64,000 bases of DNA. Source: Methylobacterium sp. Leaf108 (GTDB lineage Bacteria > Pseudomonadota > Alphaproteobacteria > Rhizobiales > Beijerinckiaceae). The notes beneath the pieces were generated by a model. That model did no database searches. It had not been told where the DNA came from and saw nothing but the letters and a program-made list of their open reading frames with translations. Positions 22,001-29,805 of this stretch are shown in pieces; the stretch's first letter is position 1, and every line of letters begins with the position of its first letter. The translations under genes were made by a program, and so were the position numbers. Location: contig NZ_LMND01000001.1 of NCBI RefSeq assembly GCF_001423265.1, positions 312,128-376,127 on the forward strand, given 5' to 3'.

Positions 22001-22316
22001 CCTCGTGTTCGTCGCCCCTTTGACCAGCGGCGCGGGCATCAAGGGCAAGGTCCTCGGTGCCCTGGCGCACGGCGTACCGTGCGTGCTCTCGCCGTTGGCG
22101 GCCGAGGGAATCGGGCTTCGCCACGGCTATGACTGCTTGATCGTCGACGATCCGGCCGATTGGGCGGACGCCGTCACCCGCCTGTCCAAAGACAAGGACC
22201 TGTGGACCTTGATGTCCCAGAGGGGACAGGACCTGATCCGCTCGACGTATTCGTTCGAACTGGGCGTCAAGACGATGCGCAAGGCCTTCGAGGCGGTCGG
22301 CCTCTACATGCCCTGA
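19077..22316 (+). CDS. Multidomain glycosyltransferase: N-terminal beta-sandwich region, GT2 domain, GT4-like domain
   Basis: The product is 1079 residues. Residues 1 to about 330 carry a jelly-roll-like region (LLTGGNVLLNHDFSNGVDNW; WQFVDLRGQAPAGAETLRLG) resembling carbohydrate-binding modules. The GT2 domain starts near 447 (TIVIPVHNKFEVTYFCL) with VVVVDDGSKD, a DxD-like FLNNDTEP (about 530) and FEDTDLAFKVRKHG. From about 715 a GT4-like fold follows, with GGFNHHPNREAV, PLTSGAGIKGKVLGALAHGV and EGIGL. It likely builds surface polysaccharide. The ATG at 19077 is taken because homology-like sequence starts there; an upstream start at 18999 is possible. Its 5' third is less GC-rich than its neighbours. 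Confidence 0.82.
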   Translation: MTLPYSFARAYDGRALVISDLNGFSDTYSIQAGNSIYPLHPTKENLPRLLTGGNVLLNHDFSNGVDNWIAPAALPPTVNFGTDFSEDTRLVEMSAAYLTGSTASPSFSVVYRDPLFGEDIPIDAGRMYGFTGFFAAHRALARVEVAFLNADQHVIDVVSSTVNEHLGGPDRENWQFVDLRGQAPAGAETLRLGIRFLRHHNGVRGMNFFVFFTDLGLRIGNQPTSGDGGGLEDGWTRNLLAVIGGQSDAKVYQAELDLDRINSERSTVYLVANHQSQAEQAVVYDAISMQDQSKAALTILGGRTLRVNLDGVSNCSLYCDGLRLDGLVSWGEISERYFVLPERLLDGQVHLFDVRDFAGIAFLYRDYQFVPCHVTPWHILQEHTAPRLPTHLAPAAADRYRALQAHLRHGMDATFQGRLHHVHGVVVQGFDFNKNFAEIEFPRHADPQVTIVIPVHNKFEVTYFCLCALLLAHNKTSYEVVVVDDGSKDRTLKLDAVAKGITIVRNEIGLGFIGACNRGALEARGKYVLFLNNDTEPTVGWLDELLASFDLFDTVGLAGSKLVYPDGSLQEAGGIVWGSGNPWNYGRSQNPHEPRYSYTRQADYLSGAAIMLPLTVWNEVGGFSEEFKPAYFEDTDLAFKVRKHGYKTLYVATSVVYHFEGVTGGTDVSSGAKKNQEINRPKFKSKWVSDYRKNGREGETPDLEKDRGIIGRVLFIDFQTPKLDTDAGSYAAIQEMKMVQALGYKVSFLPQNLAYLGRHTETLQRLGIETYYAPFYQSISEVLERHGREFDAIYMTRYYVASHCVELARRLAPQAKLIMNNADLHFLRELRAGINLGDRAQVDRALQVRDDELAVMRDVDLTLSYNGVEHAVIMSHNLDSTRVMYVPWVEKIATSVAPFEGRSGVAFLGGFNHHPNREAVAFFVKSVMPRLRNLSPAMDFNVYGSNVSPDVTALAAKDVVIQGYVEDVSEVYDHCLVFVAPLTSGAGIKGKVLGALAHGVPCVLSPLAAEGIGLRHGYDCLIVDDPADWADAVTRLSKDKDLWTLMSQRGQDLIRSTYSFELGVKTMRKAFEAVGLYMP

Positions 22317-22395
22317 CCCGTCCCCCGGGGTCCGCCCCGGTTCGGACGCGCTGGTGGAGGGCGCCGGATCCGGCCGGTTGGAAGATCGGCCGGAG

Positions 22396-22470
22396 TGATT
22401 CCGTTTCCGGTCGATCACGTCGTGACGTGGGACATGGGCTTCGTTCGAGCGCCGCGCGGGCTCGCCGATA
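22396..22470. repeat. Two-hairpin intergenic repeat, diverged copy C
   Basis: This segment shares long blocks with copies A and B (tttccgg.cgatcac, then gacatgggcttcg and gcgccgcgcgggctcg). The second hairpin has decayed. Like the other copies it lies in a convergent gap, here between the glycosyltransferase (+) and the MBL hydrolase (-). Confidence 0.65.
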
Positions 22471-22502
22471 GGGCCACCGCTTTCATCGGGCGGTGTCCGG
22501 GT

Positions 22503-23459
22503 TCAGCCCGTCCGCGCCAGCGGCGGCGTCCCCCACCCCGACGCGAGGGCGCCCACCTCGACCATCTGGCGCTCGCGGGCGATGAAGGCGGTCGGCATCA
22601 CGCCCTGCATCTCGGCCTCGATCCGCCGCAGCATCGGGTCGGTGTGGGCCGGGTGCAGGTGGATGATCGCCATGGCGGCGACACCGGCGGCCTGTGCCAG
22701 TTCGGCCCCCTTCTGCCAGGTGGAATGGCCCCAGCCGCGGCAGACCGGGTATTCGCCCTCCGTGAACATGCCGTCGTAGACCATCAGGTCGGCGCCGCGC
22801 ACGAACTCCGTCAGGGCGGGGTCGGGCCAGGGGTCCGAATGCTCGATGTCGCTGATGATGCACAGGCGGCGTCCGCCGTGCTCGAAGCGGTATCCGGTGG
22901 AGCCCTGGGGGTGGTTGAGCAGGATCGTCTCCACCCTCATCCCGTCGGAGAACACCAACGGCTCGCCGGCCCGGAAGCCGTGGTGCGCCAGCTTGGCCGG
23001 CATGCAGGCGAGGGTGACCGGGAACAGCGGCGGCGAGAACAGCCGGTCGAGGGCGGCGGTCGCGCAGGCGCCGTCGAGGTTGCCGCAATAGGTGTTCACG
23101 GTCCGGGTCGGGTCGAGGATCGCCGGCTTGAAGAACGGCAGGCCGGCGGTGTGGTCGAGGTGGAGGTGGCTGAACAGGAGATCGATCTCCTGCGGCAGGC
23201 CGGCGCGGTGGTGCAGCCCGCAGGCGTTGAGGCCCGAGCCGGCATCGAGGATGAACAGGCGCTGCCCGCAGCGGATCTCGAGGCAGGGCGTGTTGCCCCC
23301 GAACTCCTGGTAATCGGGCCCGCTCACCGGCGTGGAGCCACGCACGCCCCAGAACCGGAGCGACAGGCTACGGTCCCCCAGGGCCGCGACTTCGGCGGCG
23401 GCCGCCTCGGCCCGATGATCGCCGAAGGGACCTGTCTCGATGGCGTTGCACTGCGTCAT
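22503..23459 (-). CDS. MBL-fold metallo-hydrolase
   Basis: The product is 318 residues. The metal-binding motif HLHLDH is at residues 98-103, preceded by FWGVRGSTPVSGPDYQEFGG, a typical start for a subgroup of cytoplasmic beta-lactamase-fold hydrolases related to cAMP phosphodiesterase and RNase Z-like proteins. Further ligands are likely in ISDIEHSD and in IIHLHPAHTDP near the C terminus. There is no signal peptide, so it is probably cytoplasmic. The substrate cannot be read from the sequence. It lies upstream of nothing co-directional within 900 bp and looks monocistronic. Confidence 0.8.
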   Translation of the reverse strand: MTQCNAIETGPFGDHRAEAAAAEVAALGDRSLSLRFWGVRGSTPVSGPDYQEFGGNTPCLEIRCGQRLFILDAGSGLNACGLHHRAGLPQEIDLLFSHLHLDHTAGLPFFKPAILDPTRTVNTYCGNLDGACATAALDRLFSPPLFPVTLACMPAKLAHHGFRAGEPLVFSDGMRVETILLNHPQGSTGYRFEHGGRRLCIISDIEHSDPWPDPALTEFVRGADLMVYDGMFTEGEYPVCRGWGHSTWQKGAELAQAAGVAAMAIIHLHPAHTDPMLRRIEAEMQGVMPTAFIARERQMVEVGALASGWGTPPLARTG

Positions 23460-23693
23460 GGACCGTCAACCACTCGCCGCGATCCGTCCGGTCGCGGTCC
23501 CATATCCGGTGTTCCGGGCTCGGCCTCTCCTGTGACGGGCGCCGGTGCTGCGACGGGCCCGGGCACGTCGCACTCCGCCCATCATTGGCCTCATCGGTTT
23601 CGTCGTCCTGAGGTAGTGATCCGGCCATGCCGCCGATGTGCGTGACCGCACACGGGCCGGAGGCCGGGCGGCGGCTGGCATACCACACGGCCG

Positions 23694-24902
23694 TCACCGT
23701 TGCGCAAGCACCTCCACCGCCCGCGCGGGCGCCGGGGCCGCCGGGGGCACCTGTCCGGCCAGGGTGGCGGCCACCACGGTGGGCAGGGTCTGGGCGTAGC
23801 GGGTGAGGAGCGGCGCGAACGGCGCGGGCGCCGCGTCGTAGGCGGGCACGAAGGCCGGCGCCCGCCACGGGGCATGGCGCGAGTTGCGCGCGATCCAGAG
23901 CGACCACACCGCCTCGGCGACCTGCACCGGCGCACGCCGGGCGGGGATCACCACCACCTCCTGCCCGGCGTAGGCCAGGGCCTCGGGCCGGCTGAGCATG
24001 CCGACGGCGCCGCCCCGGGCCGAGAAGGCGGCCCAGAACGGATGCTGGCCCCCGTCCGAATAGGTGGTGCGCACGGCCGCCACCCCGTCGGCGACGAGGC
24101 CGGCGATGCGCGCGTCCTCCTCGGCGCGGCGGGCGGCCACCTCGCGTTCGCGCTGCGGGTCCCTGGAGGGGGCGAAGACGTAGCGCCCGGCCGCGACCCC
24201 GGTCACCAGCTCCTCGCCCGAGGCCTCGAACCGGTCCGACCCCTCCTTCAGCTGGCGCCAGAACGGATACTCCGGGTCGGTGCGGTGGCGGGCGAGGTTG
24301 GCCGCCGTCATCCGGAAGGGGAAGGATTGGAACTGGAAGGCCGCCTGGCCGCCGGCCAAGGCATCACGGGCGATGGCGAACAGTTCGCCGGCGACCGCAT
24401 CGGTCATGGCGAAGCACCCCATCGAGGAGCACACGCCGTGCACCATCACCGCCGAACCGGTGTAGCCGTGGGCGCGGTCGTAGGCGTTGGGATAGCCGAC
24501 GTCGAAAGACAGATAGTAGGCCGAGTTCGGGTTCATCTGCGACTTGGCCACCGTGTAGAACCCCTCGGGGGTCTGGCGGTCGCCGGTCTTGCGCTTGGGG
24601 CCGAGCTGGCCCGACCAGCGGCAGATCGGATAGGTCTTCACATGCACGAAGCGACCGCTGCCGGCCCGCTTCCAGACCTCGATCTCGGCTTCCTTCTTGT
24701 AGGCCCGGAACAGCACCGGCGCCGCGGCGGTGGTGCCCTTGGCGGCCATCAGCGCCAGGGTCGCCCCCGGGATCGGCGCCAAAGCCTTGGCCGGCTGCGC
24801 CGCCGCCTCGCGCGCCAGGCCGGCGACCAGGATCAGCAGCGCCCCCACGGCGACCCGCCCGAGCCGGGCCCACGCCACCGCCGCCTGTGAAGAGGAATCC
24901 AT
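23694..24902 (-). CDS. YafK-family L,D-transpeptidase (YkuD domain)
   Basis: The product is 402 residues. The start at 24902 gives an N-terminal hydrophobic segment (VAVGALLILVAGLAREAAAQ) that is either a signal peptide or an anchor, so the enzyme acts in the periplasm. The catalytic motif HGVCSSMGCFAMTD has His155 and Cys163 in the form found in the YafK/DpaA group. Upstream RKTGDRQTPEGFYTV is the conserved YkuD strand. A C-terminal region of about 200 residues has no recognised fold and contains a charged helix (REREVAARRAEEDARIAGLV). Members of this group modify peptidoglycan cross-links or its bond to lipoprotein; which one applies here is unknown. Confidence 0.85.
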   Translation of the reverse strand: MDSSSQAAVAWARLGRVAVGALLILVAGLAREAAAQPAKALAPIPGATLALMAAKGTTAAAPVLFRAYKKEAEIEVWKRAGSGRFVHVKTYPICRWSGQLGPKRKTGDRQTPEGFYTVAKSQMNPNSAYYLSFDVGYPNAYDRAHGYTGSAVMVHGVCSSMGCFAMTDAVAGELFAIARDALAGGQAAFQFQSFPFRMTAANLARHRTDPEYPFWRQLKEGSDRFEASGEELVTGVAAGRYVFAPSRDPQREREVAARRAEEDARIAGLVADGVAAVRTTYSDGGQHPFWAAFSARGGAVGMLSRPEALAYAGQEVVVIPARRAPVQVAEAVWSLWIARNSRHAPWRAPAFVPAYDAAPAPFAPLLTRYAQTLPTVVAATLAGQVPPAAPAPARAVEVLAQR

Positions 24903-25175
24903 ACGGGCCCTGGGGGAGAAGCGAACCGCCGGCCCGACACCGGACCGGCCCACGCGCGAACGACTTTTAGGTCTTGCATCCCATTGGGGCGGGAAATGGA
25001 CGGGGGACGTCGCCTAGCGTGCGTGGTTCATGGCATCCAATAAAGGTTCGGAGCCGGCCTCGTTCCACTTCTTCCCGGACGGTGTCAATCAAGGCTTTTT
25101 ATCGACCGGATTTCTAAAAACGGACAGACTAAAGAGCGGTTCAAAATCAAATCGCCGATCAAACGTTGAGCCAAC

Positions 25176-27719
25176 TCACCCCACCACCGAAACCACCCCC
25201 CGCTCCACCCCCAACACCCGGTCGAACGGCGTGTCCGCATCCAAGAACCCCGCGTCCGGCAGGCAGACCACGAGGCCGGTGCCGGCGCGGGCCGTGCGCA
25301 GGGCGGTGAGCTTGGCGCGGACGCTGTCGGGCTTGCGGTCCTCGAAGGCGATGGCGACCACCACGATGTCGGGGCGGCGCACGAGGCAGCGGGCGAGGTC
25401 GATGGCGATGCGGGTGCGGGCGTCGATGGCGTTTTCGCCGAGACTCGCGCCGCCGCCGCCGAGACCCGGCTCGACCCGGCTCGACAGGCCGAGCCGATAG
25501 ACGCCGGGCTCGAGCCCCTGTTCGGAGAGGACGCGGCGCACCAGGGCACGCACCCTGACCTCGGCGCCGGCCTCCTCGCCGTTGATGCGGCCGAACAGGA
25601 TGTTCTCCTCGAAGCTGGCGGCGGGGTTGAGGAGGGCCGGATCGTAGAAGGCGATGCCGGGGCGCAGGTGCGCCGGCATCATCGCCCGGAACGAGTGGCG
25701 GGCGGCCACGATCCGGTCCTCGAAGGCGGCGTCGACGAGGCCGAAGCGGTGGCGGGTCTCGCTGTAGAGGAGGGCGAGCCCGATCAGGCGCTCGCGGTCG
25801 CGCTGGCCGGCGGGGCCGCGCCGCCAGCCCCGCGCCTCCGGCTGGCGGGCGACGAGGTCCTCGAAGAAGCCGCGCTCGGCCGCGGGAAACAGCGAGAACG
25901 CGTCGAACAGGGGGTGGTCGTCGGGCAGGTCGGCGAAGATCTCGACGGTGGAGCGCGCCACCTGCAGCCCGACCTCCACGAGGGGGCGGGTCAGGTCCTC
26001 GGCCTCCAGCACCGCGCGGAGGTAGGGGTGGCGGCAGAGGGCGCCTCCGATGAAGGCGGGGTCCACCGGCTCGCCGAACAGGATGTTCTCGCCCACCGTC
26101 GCCTGATGGCCGTAGCGGGCGGGGTCGAACGGTTCGACGAAATGCGCCGCCCCGTCGGCGGCGAGCGCATCGCGCACCGCCTGGCGGGCGGCGACCACGG
26201 CCTGCGACAGCAATGGATCGGCCACCGGATCGACGGTACCCTCCAAGCCGCGGGCGTAGACGAAGGCGTCGAGCCCGGTCTGGTGCAGGATGGCGACGAG
26301 TTCGGTCTCGGAGGGCACCGCCTCGGGGGCGGCCCCGTAGAGCAGGTTCTGGCGCAGGGTGCCCTCGATCAGGATCGCCTCGGCGCCGGCGAGCGCGATG
26401 CGCCGGGCGCGCTCGGCGGGGTCGAGGGCGCGCAGGTCGGTGCCGGCGTAGAGCACCGCGCCGGCGGTGGGCTCGAGCTGGCCCGCCAGGAGGGCGGCGA
26501 GCACGCGGCTGCCGCTGCCGGCGCCGCCCAGGATCGCCACGTGGCCGGGCATCGGTACCGTGACGGTGACGCCGGTGAGGCGCTCGCCGGTGACCGGGTC
26601 GTAGGCGCCGGCCCCGGCCACCGCCAGAGGCCCCGCCTCGGGAAAGGCCGCACCGGCCGCGCCGGGGGCCAGCCGCGCCTGGAGGCCGCGCAGGCTCAGG
26701 GCGATCTCCAGGAACACCGGTGCGGCGGCGACGTGGACCAACCAGAGGCGCAGCACCACCGAGATCGCGACGACGGCGAGCACGAAGGCGCCGCCGGTGG
26801 CGGCGAGCGCGCCGACGTCCACGCTCTCGCCCTCGGCCGCCGGCCCGCGCCACAGGGAGGCGGCGAGCGCGATGGCCGGCAACAGGATGCCCAACGCCAC
26901 GGAGGGCGCCCGCGCGTAGGCCAGGGCCGATTCGGACGCGGTCAGGGCCTCGCGCGCCACCCGCCCCTTGGCGCCGATGCGGGCCCGCTCGAAGGCCGCC
27001 GCACCGTGCGCCCGCACCGCCGGCATCCGCCGCACGAGGTCGGCCAGCGCGCGCTCGGCCGCCGCGCTCTCCCGGCGGCGCAGGGCCGAGCGGGCCTCGC
27101 TGCGGCGCAGGATCAGCGCCCGGGCGAGCCCGGCCGCGAGCAGACCGAGGGTCACCGCCGGCACCAGGCGCGGCGCGGCGAGATAGGCCAGGATCAGGGT
27201 GAGGAGAATCGCGCCGAGGGCCAGCGCCGGGGCCAGGATGCCGAGGCCCAGCAGCATGTCCATCCGCGCGAGCAGCTGGCCGACGAGCTGGGTCAGGCCG
27301 CGCACCTCGTCGCGGGCGGCGGCCGGCGCGCGCAGGATCGCATCGGTGACGCGACCGTTGAGGCGCTGGAGCGCCCGCGTCTGCGCGCGAAAGCACAGCC
27401 GCCCCACCGCCCAGCCCAGGGCCGCGGCGAGGGTGGCGGCCAGGGCCAGCCCGACGAGGGCGGCCAGGGTGAGCTCGGCCACGGGCAGCGGCCAGCCCGG
27501 CACCAGCACCGTCGGCTCCGCCCGCCCCGGCCAGGCGACGACCACCCGCAGGAACGGCACGATGCCCGCCTTGGGCGAGACCAGCACGGCGACGAGGTCG
27601 CGCAGGCACAGCAGGGTCGCCAGCGCCAGCGGGCCGCCAGCCCCCAGGGCGAGGGCGAGGGCGAGGGCGTGCTGGCGTCTCGCGGAATGCCAGGTGAAGA
27701 GGATCGGCCCGCGTTCCAT
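25176..27719 (-). CDS. Large ABC-transporter-like protein with degenerate ATPase motifs
   Basis: The product is 847 residues. Six or so hydrophobic segments in residues 15-345 resemble an ABC exporter membrane domain. The following domain starts near 370, but its P-loop is GGAGSGSRV (about 396-405), with Ser where the Walker A Lys should be. The signature region reads LGENAIDARTRIAIDLA with no LSGGQ, and the Walker B-like strand is PDIVVVAIAFEDR. A motif like the segment after the Q-loop appears three times: GTLRQNLLYG (about 453), ATVGENILFG (about 537) and ASFEENILFG (about 699). It may be a pseudo-ATPase or a membrane scaffold. A HIT gene and nudC are divergent from it. Confidence 0.65.
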   Translation of the reverse strand: MERGPILFTWHSARRQHALALALALGAGGPLALATLLCLRDLVAVLVSPKAGIVPFLRVVVAWPGRAEPTVLVPGWPLPVAELTLAALVGLALAATLAAALGWAVGRLCFRAQTRALQRLNGRVTDAILRAPAAARDEVRGLTQLVGQLLARMDMLLGLGILAPALALGAILLTLILAYLAAPRLVPAVTLGLLAAGLARALILRRSEARSALRRRESAAAERALADLVRRMPAVRAHGAAAFERARIGAKGRVAREALTASESALAYARAPSVALGILLPAIALAASLWRGPAAEGESVDVGALAATGGAFVLAVVAISVVLRLWLVHVAAAPVFLEIALSLRGLQARLAPGAAGAAFPEAGPLAVAGAGAYDPVTGERLTGVTVTVPMPGHVAILGGAGSGSRVLAALLAGQLEPTAGAVLYAGTDLRALDPAERARRIALAGAEAILIEGTLRQNLLYGAAPEAVPSETELVAILHQTGLDAFVYARGLEGTVDPVADPLLSQAVVAARQAVRDALAADGAAHFVEPFDPARYGHQATVGENILFGEPVDPAFIGGALCRHPYLRAVLEAEDLTRPLVEVGLQVARSTVEIFADLPDDHPLFDAFSLFPAAERGFFEDLVARQPEARGWRRGPAGQRDRERLIGLALLYSETRHRFGLVDAAFEDRIVAARHSFRAMMPAHLRPGIAFYDPALLNPAASFEENILFGRINGEEAGAEVRVRALVRRVLSEQGLEPGVYRLGLSSRVEPGLGGGGASLGENAIDARTRIAIDLARCLVRRPDIVVVAIAFEDRKPDSVRAKLTALRTARAGTGLVVCLPDAGFLDADTPFDRVLGVERGVVSVVG

Positions 27720-27856
27720 CCCTGCCCCTGAGCGCCGCTGTCAGGGCCCCTTAGTGGATTGCGGGTGGGGGGAAAAGCGTGTCGGCGCACCTGACCCGCG
27801 CGCCGGTCGCCTCGCGGCATCGCCCCGGGCGCGGTTTCGCCCTACATCGCGTCGTC

Positions 27857-28273
27857 ATGACCGATGCCTTCGCCCTCGACCCGCGCCTCTCCGCCGACAC
27901 CGTACACCTGGGCGATCTCGCCCTGTGCAGCGTCCTCCTGATGGACGACGCCCGGTTTCCCTGGCTGGTGCTGGTGCCGCGCCGGGCGGGCGCCAGCGAG
28001 ATCACCGACCTCACGCCGGAGGACGGCGCCGCTTTGATGGCCGAGATGCGCCTCGCGGTGGGCGTGATGCTCGCCCTGGCCAAGCCCGACAAGGTCAACG
28101 TCGCCGCCCTGGGGAACGTGGTGCCCCAGCTCCACGTCCACGTGGTCGGGCGGTTCCTGTCGGACCCGGCCTGGCCGGCCCCGGTCTGGGGGGTGGGCAC
28201 CGCCTCCCCCTATCCGGCCCATGCCCGCGCCCAGATGGTCGAGCGCATCGCCACCCTGTTCGCGGCGGCCTGA
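27857..28273 (+). CDS. HIT-domain (histidine triad) protein
   Basis: The product is 138 residues. The triad region reads NVVPQLHVHVVGRF, so the usual HxHxH has Gln at the first position, as in a known subgroup of bacterial HIT proteins. The nucleophilic middle His is present. These enzymes hydrolyse or transfer nucleotides such as AMP-lysine or dinucleotide polyphosphates. The ATG at 27857 fits the family; an upstream in-frame start at 27779 adds an unrelated stretch. The stop is 4 bases before the nudC ATG, so the two nucleotide-hydrolase genes form an operon. Confidence 0.85.
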   Translation: MTDAFALDPRLSADTVHLGDLALCSVLLMDDARFPWLVLVPRRAGASEITDLTPEDGAALMAEMRLAVGVMLALAKPDKVNVAALGNVVPQLHVHVVGRFLSDPAWPAPVWGVGTASPYPAHARAQMVERIATLFAAA

Positions 28274-28277
28274 GCCG

Positions 28278-29204
28278 ATGGCCGATCGCCCCGACCACGG
28301 CCTCGGCTATGCCCGGAGCCGCCTCGTGCGCCACTCGGCCGAGCGCGAGGCGCCGCCGTTTCCGCCCGAGGCCGCCGAGGCGCTGACCGTCTGCGTCGCC
28401 CCCGACGGCATCGTGCTGTCCGGCGACACCGCGCTGCTGAGCCACGACCTCGCCCCCGGCGCGGGCGAGCGCAGCCTGACGATCTACCTCGGCCGGGTCG
28501 ACGGGCGCCCGGTCTTCGCCGCCGCACTGACGGCAGAGGCCGGTGGGCGCTTCGACGTCGTGGACCTGCGCTCCCTCGCCTCGGCCGGCCGCGTGGCGCC
28601 GGACGAACTCGGGGTGGTGGCCACGGCCCGGTCGTTCCTCTCCTGGCACGCCAGGAACGGCTTTTGCGCACACTGCGGCACCGCGACCGCGGTGGTGGCG
28701 GCCGGCTTCAGGCGCGACTGCCCGGCCTGCGGCGCGCATCATTTCCCGCGCACCGATCCGGTGGCGATCATGCTGATCACCCGCGGCGACGCCTGCCTGC
28801 TCGGCCGCGGCCCGCATTTCCCGCCGGGCATGTACTCGTGCCTCGCCGGCTTCATCGAGCCGGGCGAAACCATCGAGGACGCGGTCCGTCGCGAGAGCTT
28901 CGAGGAGGCCGGGGTGAGGATCGGCGCCGTGACCTACCTCGCCTCACAGCCCTGGCCGTTCCCGTCCTCGCTGATGATCGGCTGCGTCGCCGAGAGCCTC
29001 ACCGAGGCCATCACCCGCGACGCCGCCGAACTCGAGGACGCGCGCTGGTTCTCCCGCGACGAGGTCACGGCGATGATCGCCGGGGCCCATCCCGGCGGCC
29101 TTTCAACGCCGCCGCCGATGGCGATCGCGCATCTCCTGATGCGCAGCTTCGTCGCGGGAACGACCGTCGCCGCTTACGAGGAATACTTCACCGAGCAGCC
29201 GTAG
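28278..29204 (+). CDS. nudC: NAD(+) diphosphatase (NADH pyrophosphatase)
   Basis: The product is 308 residues. A zinc ribbon (CAHCG near 130, CPACG near 150) precedes the Nudix box GFIEPGETIEDAVRRESFEE. The NudC-specific SQPWPFPSSLM follows. It cleaves NAD(H) to NMN(H) and AMP and may also remove NAD caps from RNA. It starts 4 bases after the HIT gene. Its 3' end overlaps the convergent thioredoxin-like gene by 31 bases. Confidence 0.93.
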   Translation: MADRPDHGLGYARSRLVRHSAEREAPPFPPEAAEALTVCVAPDGIVLSGDTALLSHDLAPGAGERSLTIYLGRVDGRPVFAAALTAEAGGRFDVVDLRSLASAGRVAPDELGVVATARSFLSWHARNGFCAHCGTATAVVAAGFRRDCPACGAHHFPRTDPVAIMLITRGDACLLGRGPHFPPGMYSCLAGFIEPGETIEDAVRRESFEEAGVRIGAVTYLASQPWPFPSSLMIGCVAESLTEAITRDAAELEDARWFSRDEVTAMIAGAHPGGLSTPPPMAIAHLLMRSFVAGTTVAAYEEYFTEQP

Positions 29205-29800
29205 GGCTTGGAGGTCTTCACGCTCACCGGCTTGCCGGCCGCGACCTCGGTCAGCGCCGCGTCGACGTAGTTCTTGGCGGTCTTGAGGTCGTCGAGGTTG
29301 GCGGTGGGCTTGTCGTCGATGGCCCCGTTGTAGACGAGAGTGCCGTCCCCGGTGATGACCACCATCTGCGGCGTGGTGCGGGCGTCGTAGGCCTTGCCGA
29401 CGGTGCCCGTCGTGTCGAGCACGACGGCGGTGGGCGCGGCACCGCGCTCCTGGGTCAGGCGGTTGGCCTCCTGGCCTTCGACCGCGCCCTGCTCGCCGGG
29501 GGCGGAGGAAATCACGGTGAGCCAGACCACGCCGGCCTCGGTCCACTTCTTCTGGAGGGCCTGCATCGCCTGCCCGCCGTACATCTTCTTCACGAACGGG
29601 CAGTCGTGGTTGGTCCATTCGAGCACGACGGTCTTGCCGGCGTAATCGGACAGCCGGACGGCCTTGCCGTCGGCATCGGTGGCGGTGAAGACCGGGGCCG
29701 GTTTCCCGATCTGGGGGCCCGCGGCCTTCGCGGCAAGCGGCAGGGTCAGCAGGGCGGCGGCAACGGTCAGGGTCAGGCAGCGGCGGCGCGTGGTCGTCAT
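29174..29800 (-). CDS. Periplasmic thioredoxin-like (redoxin) protein
   Basis: The product is 208 residues. A signal peptide (MTTTRRRCLTLTVAAALLTL, then ALA/AKA) exports it. The redoxin fold follows: IGKPAPVFTATDADGKAVRL, then VVLEWTNHDCPFVKKMYGG. The active site has a single Cys (DCPFVKK) and not CxxC; a second Cys near the end (PYGCSVKYSS) could pair with it. It starts 6 bases downstream of the DsbD-type gene, on the same strand, so DsbD is probably its reductant. Overlap with nudC at the 3' end is 31 bases. Confidence 0.85.
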   Translation of the reverse strand: MTTTRRRCLTLTVAAALLTLPLAAKAAGPQIGKPAPVFTATDADGKAVRLSDYAGKTVVLEWTNHDCPFVKKMYGGQAMQALQKKWTEAGVVWLTVISSAPGEQGAVEGQEANRLTQERGAAPTAVVLDTTGTVGKAYDARTTPQMVVITGDGTLVYNGAIDDKPTANLDDLKTAKNYVDAALTEVAAGKPVSVKTSKPYGCSVKYSS

Positions 29801-29805
29801 CACTC

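Noticed and set aside
25668..27731. Plus-strand open frame of 687 codons opposite the ABC-like gene
   Set aside because: Gly/Arg/His-rich shadow; the minus frame has membrane helices and motif remnants.
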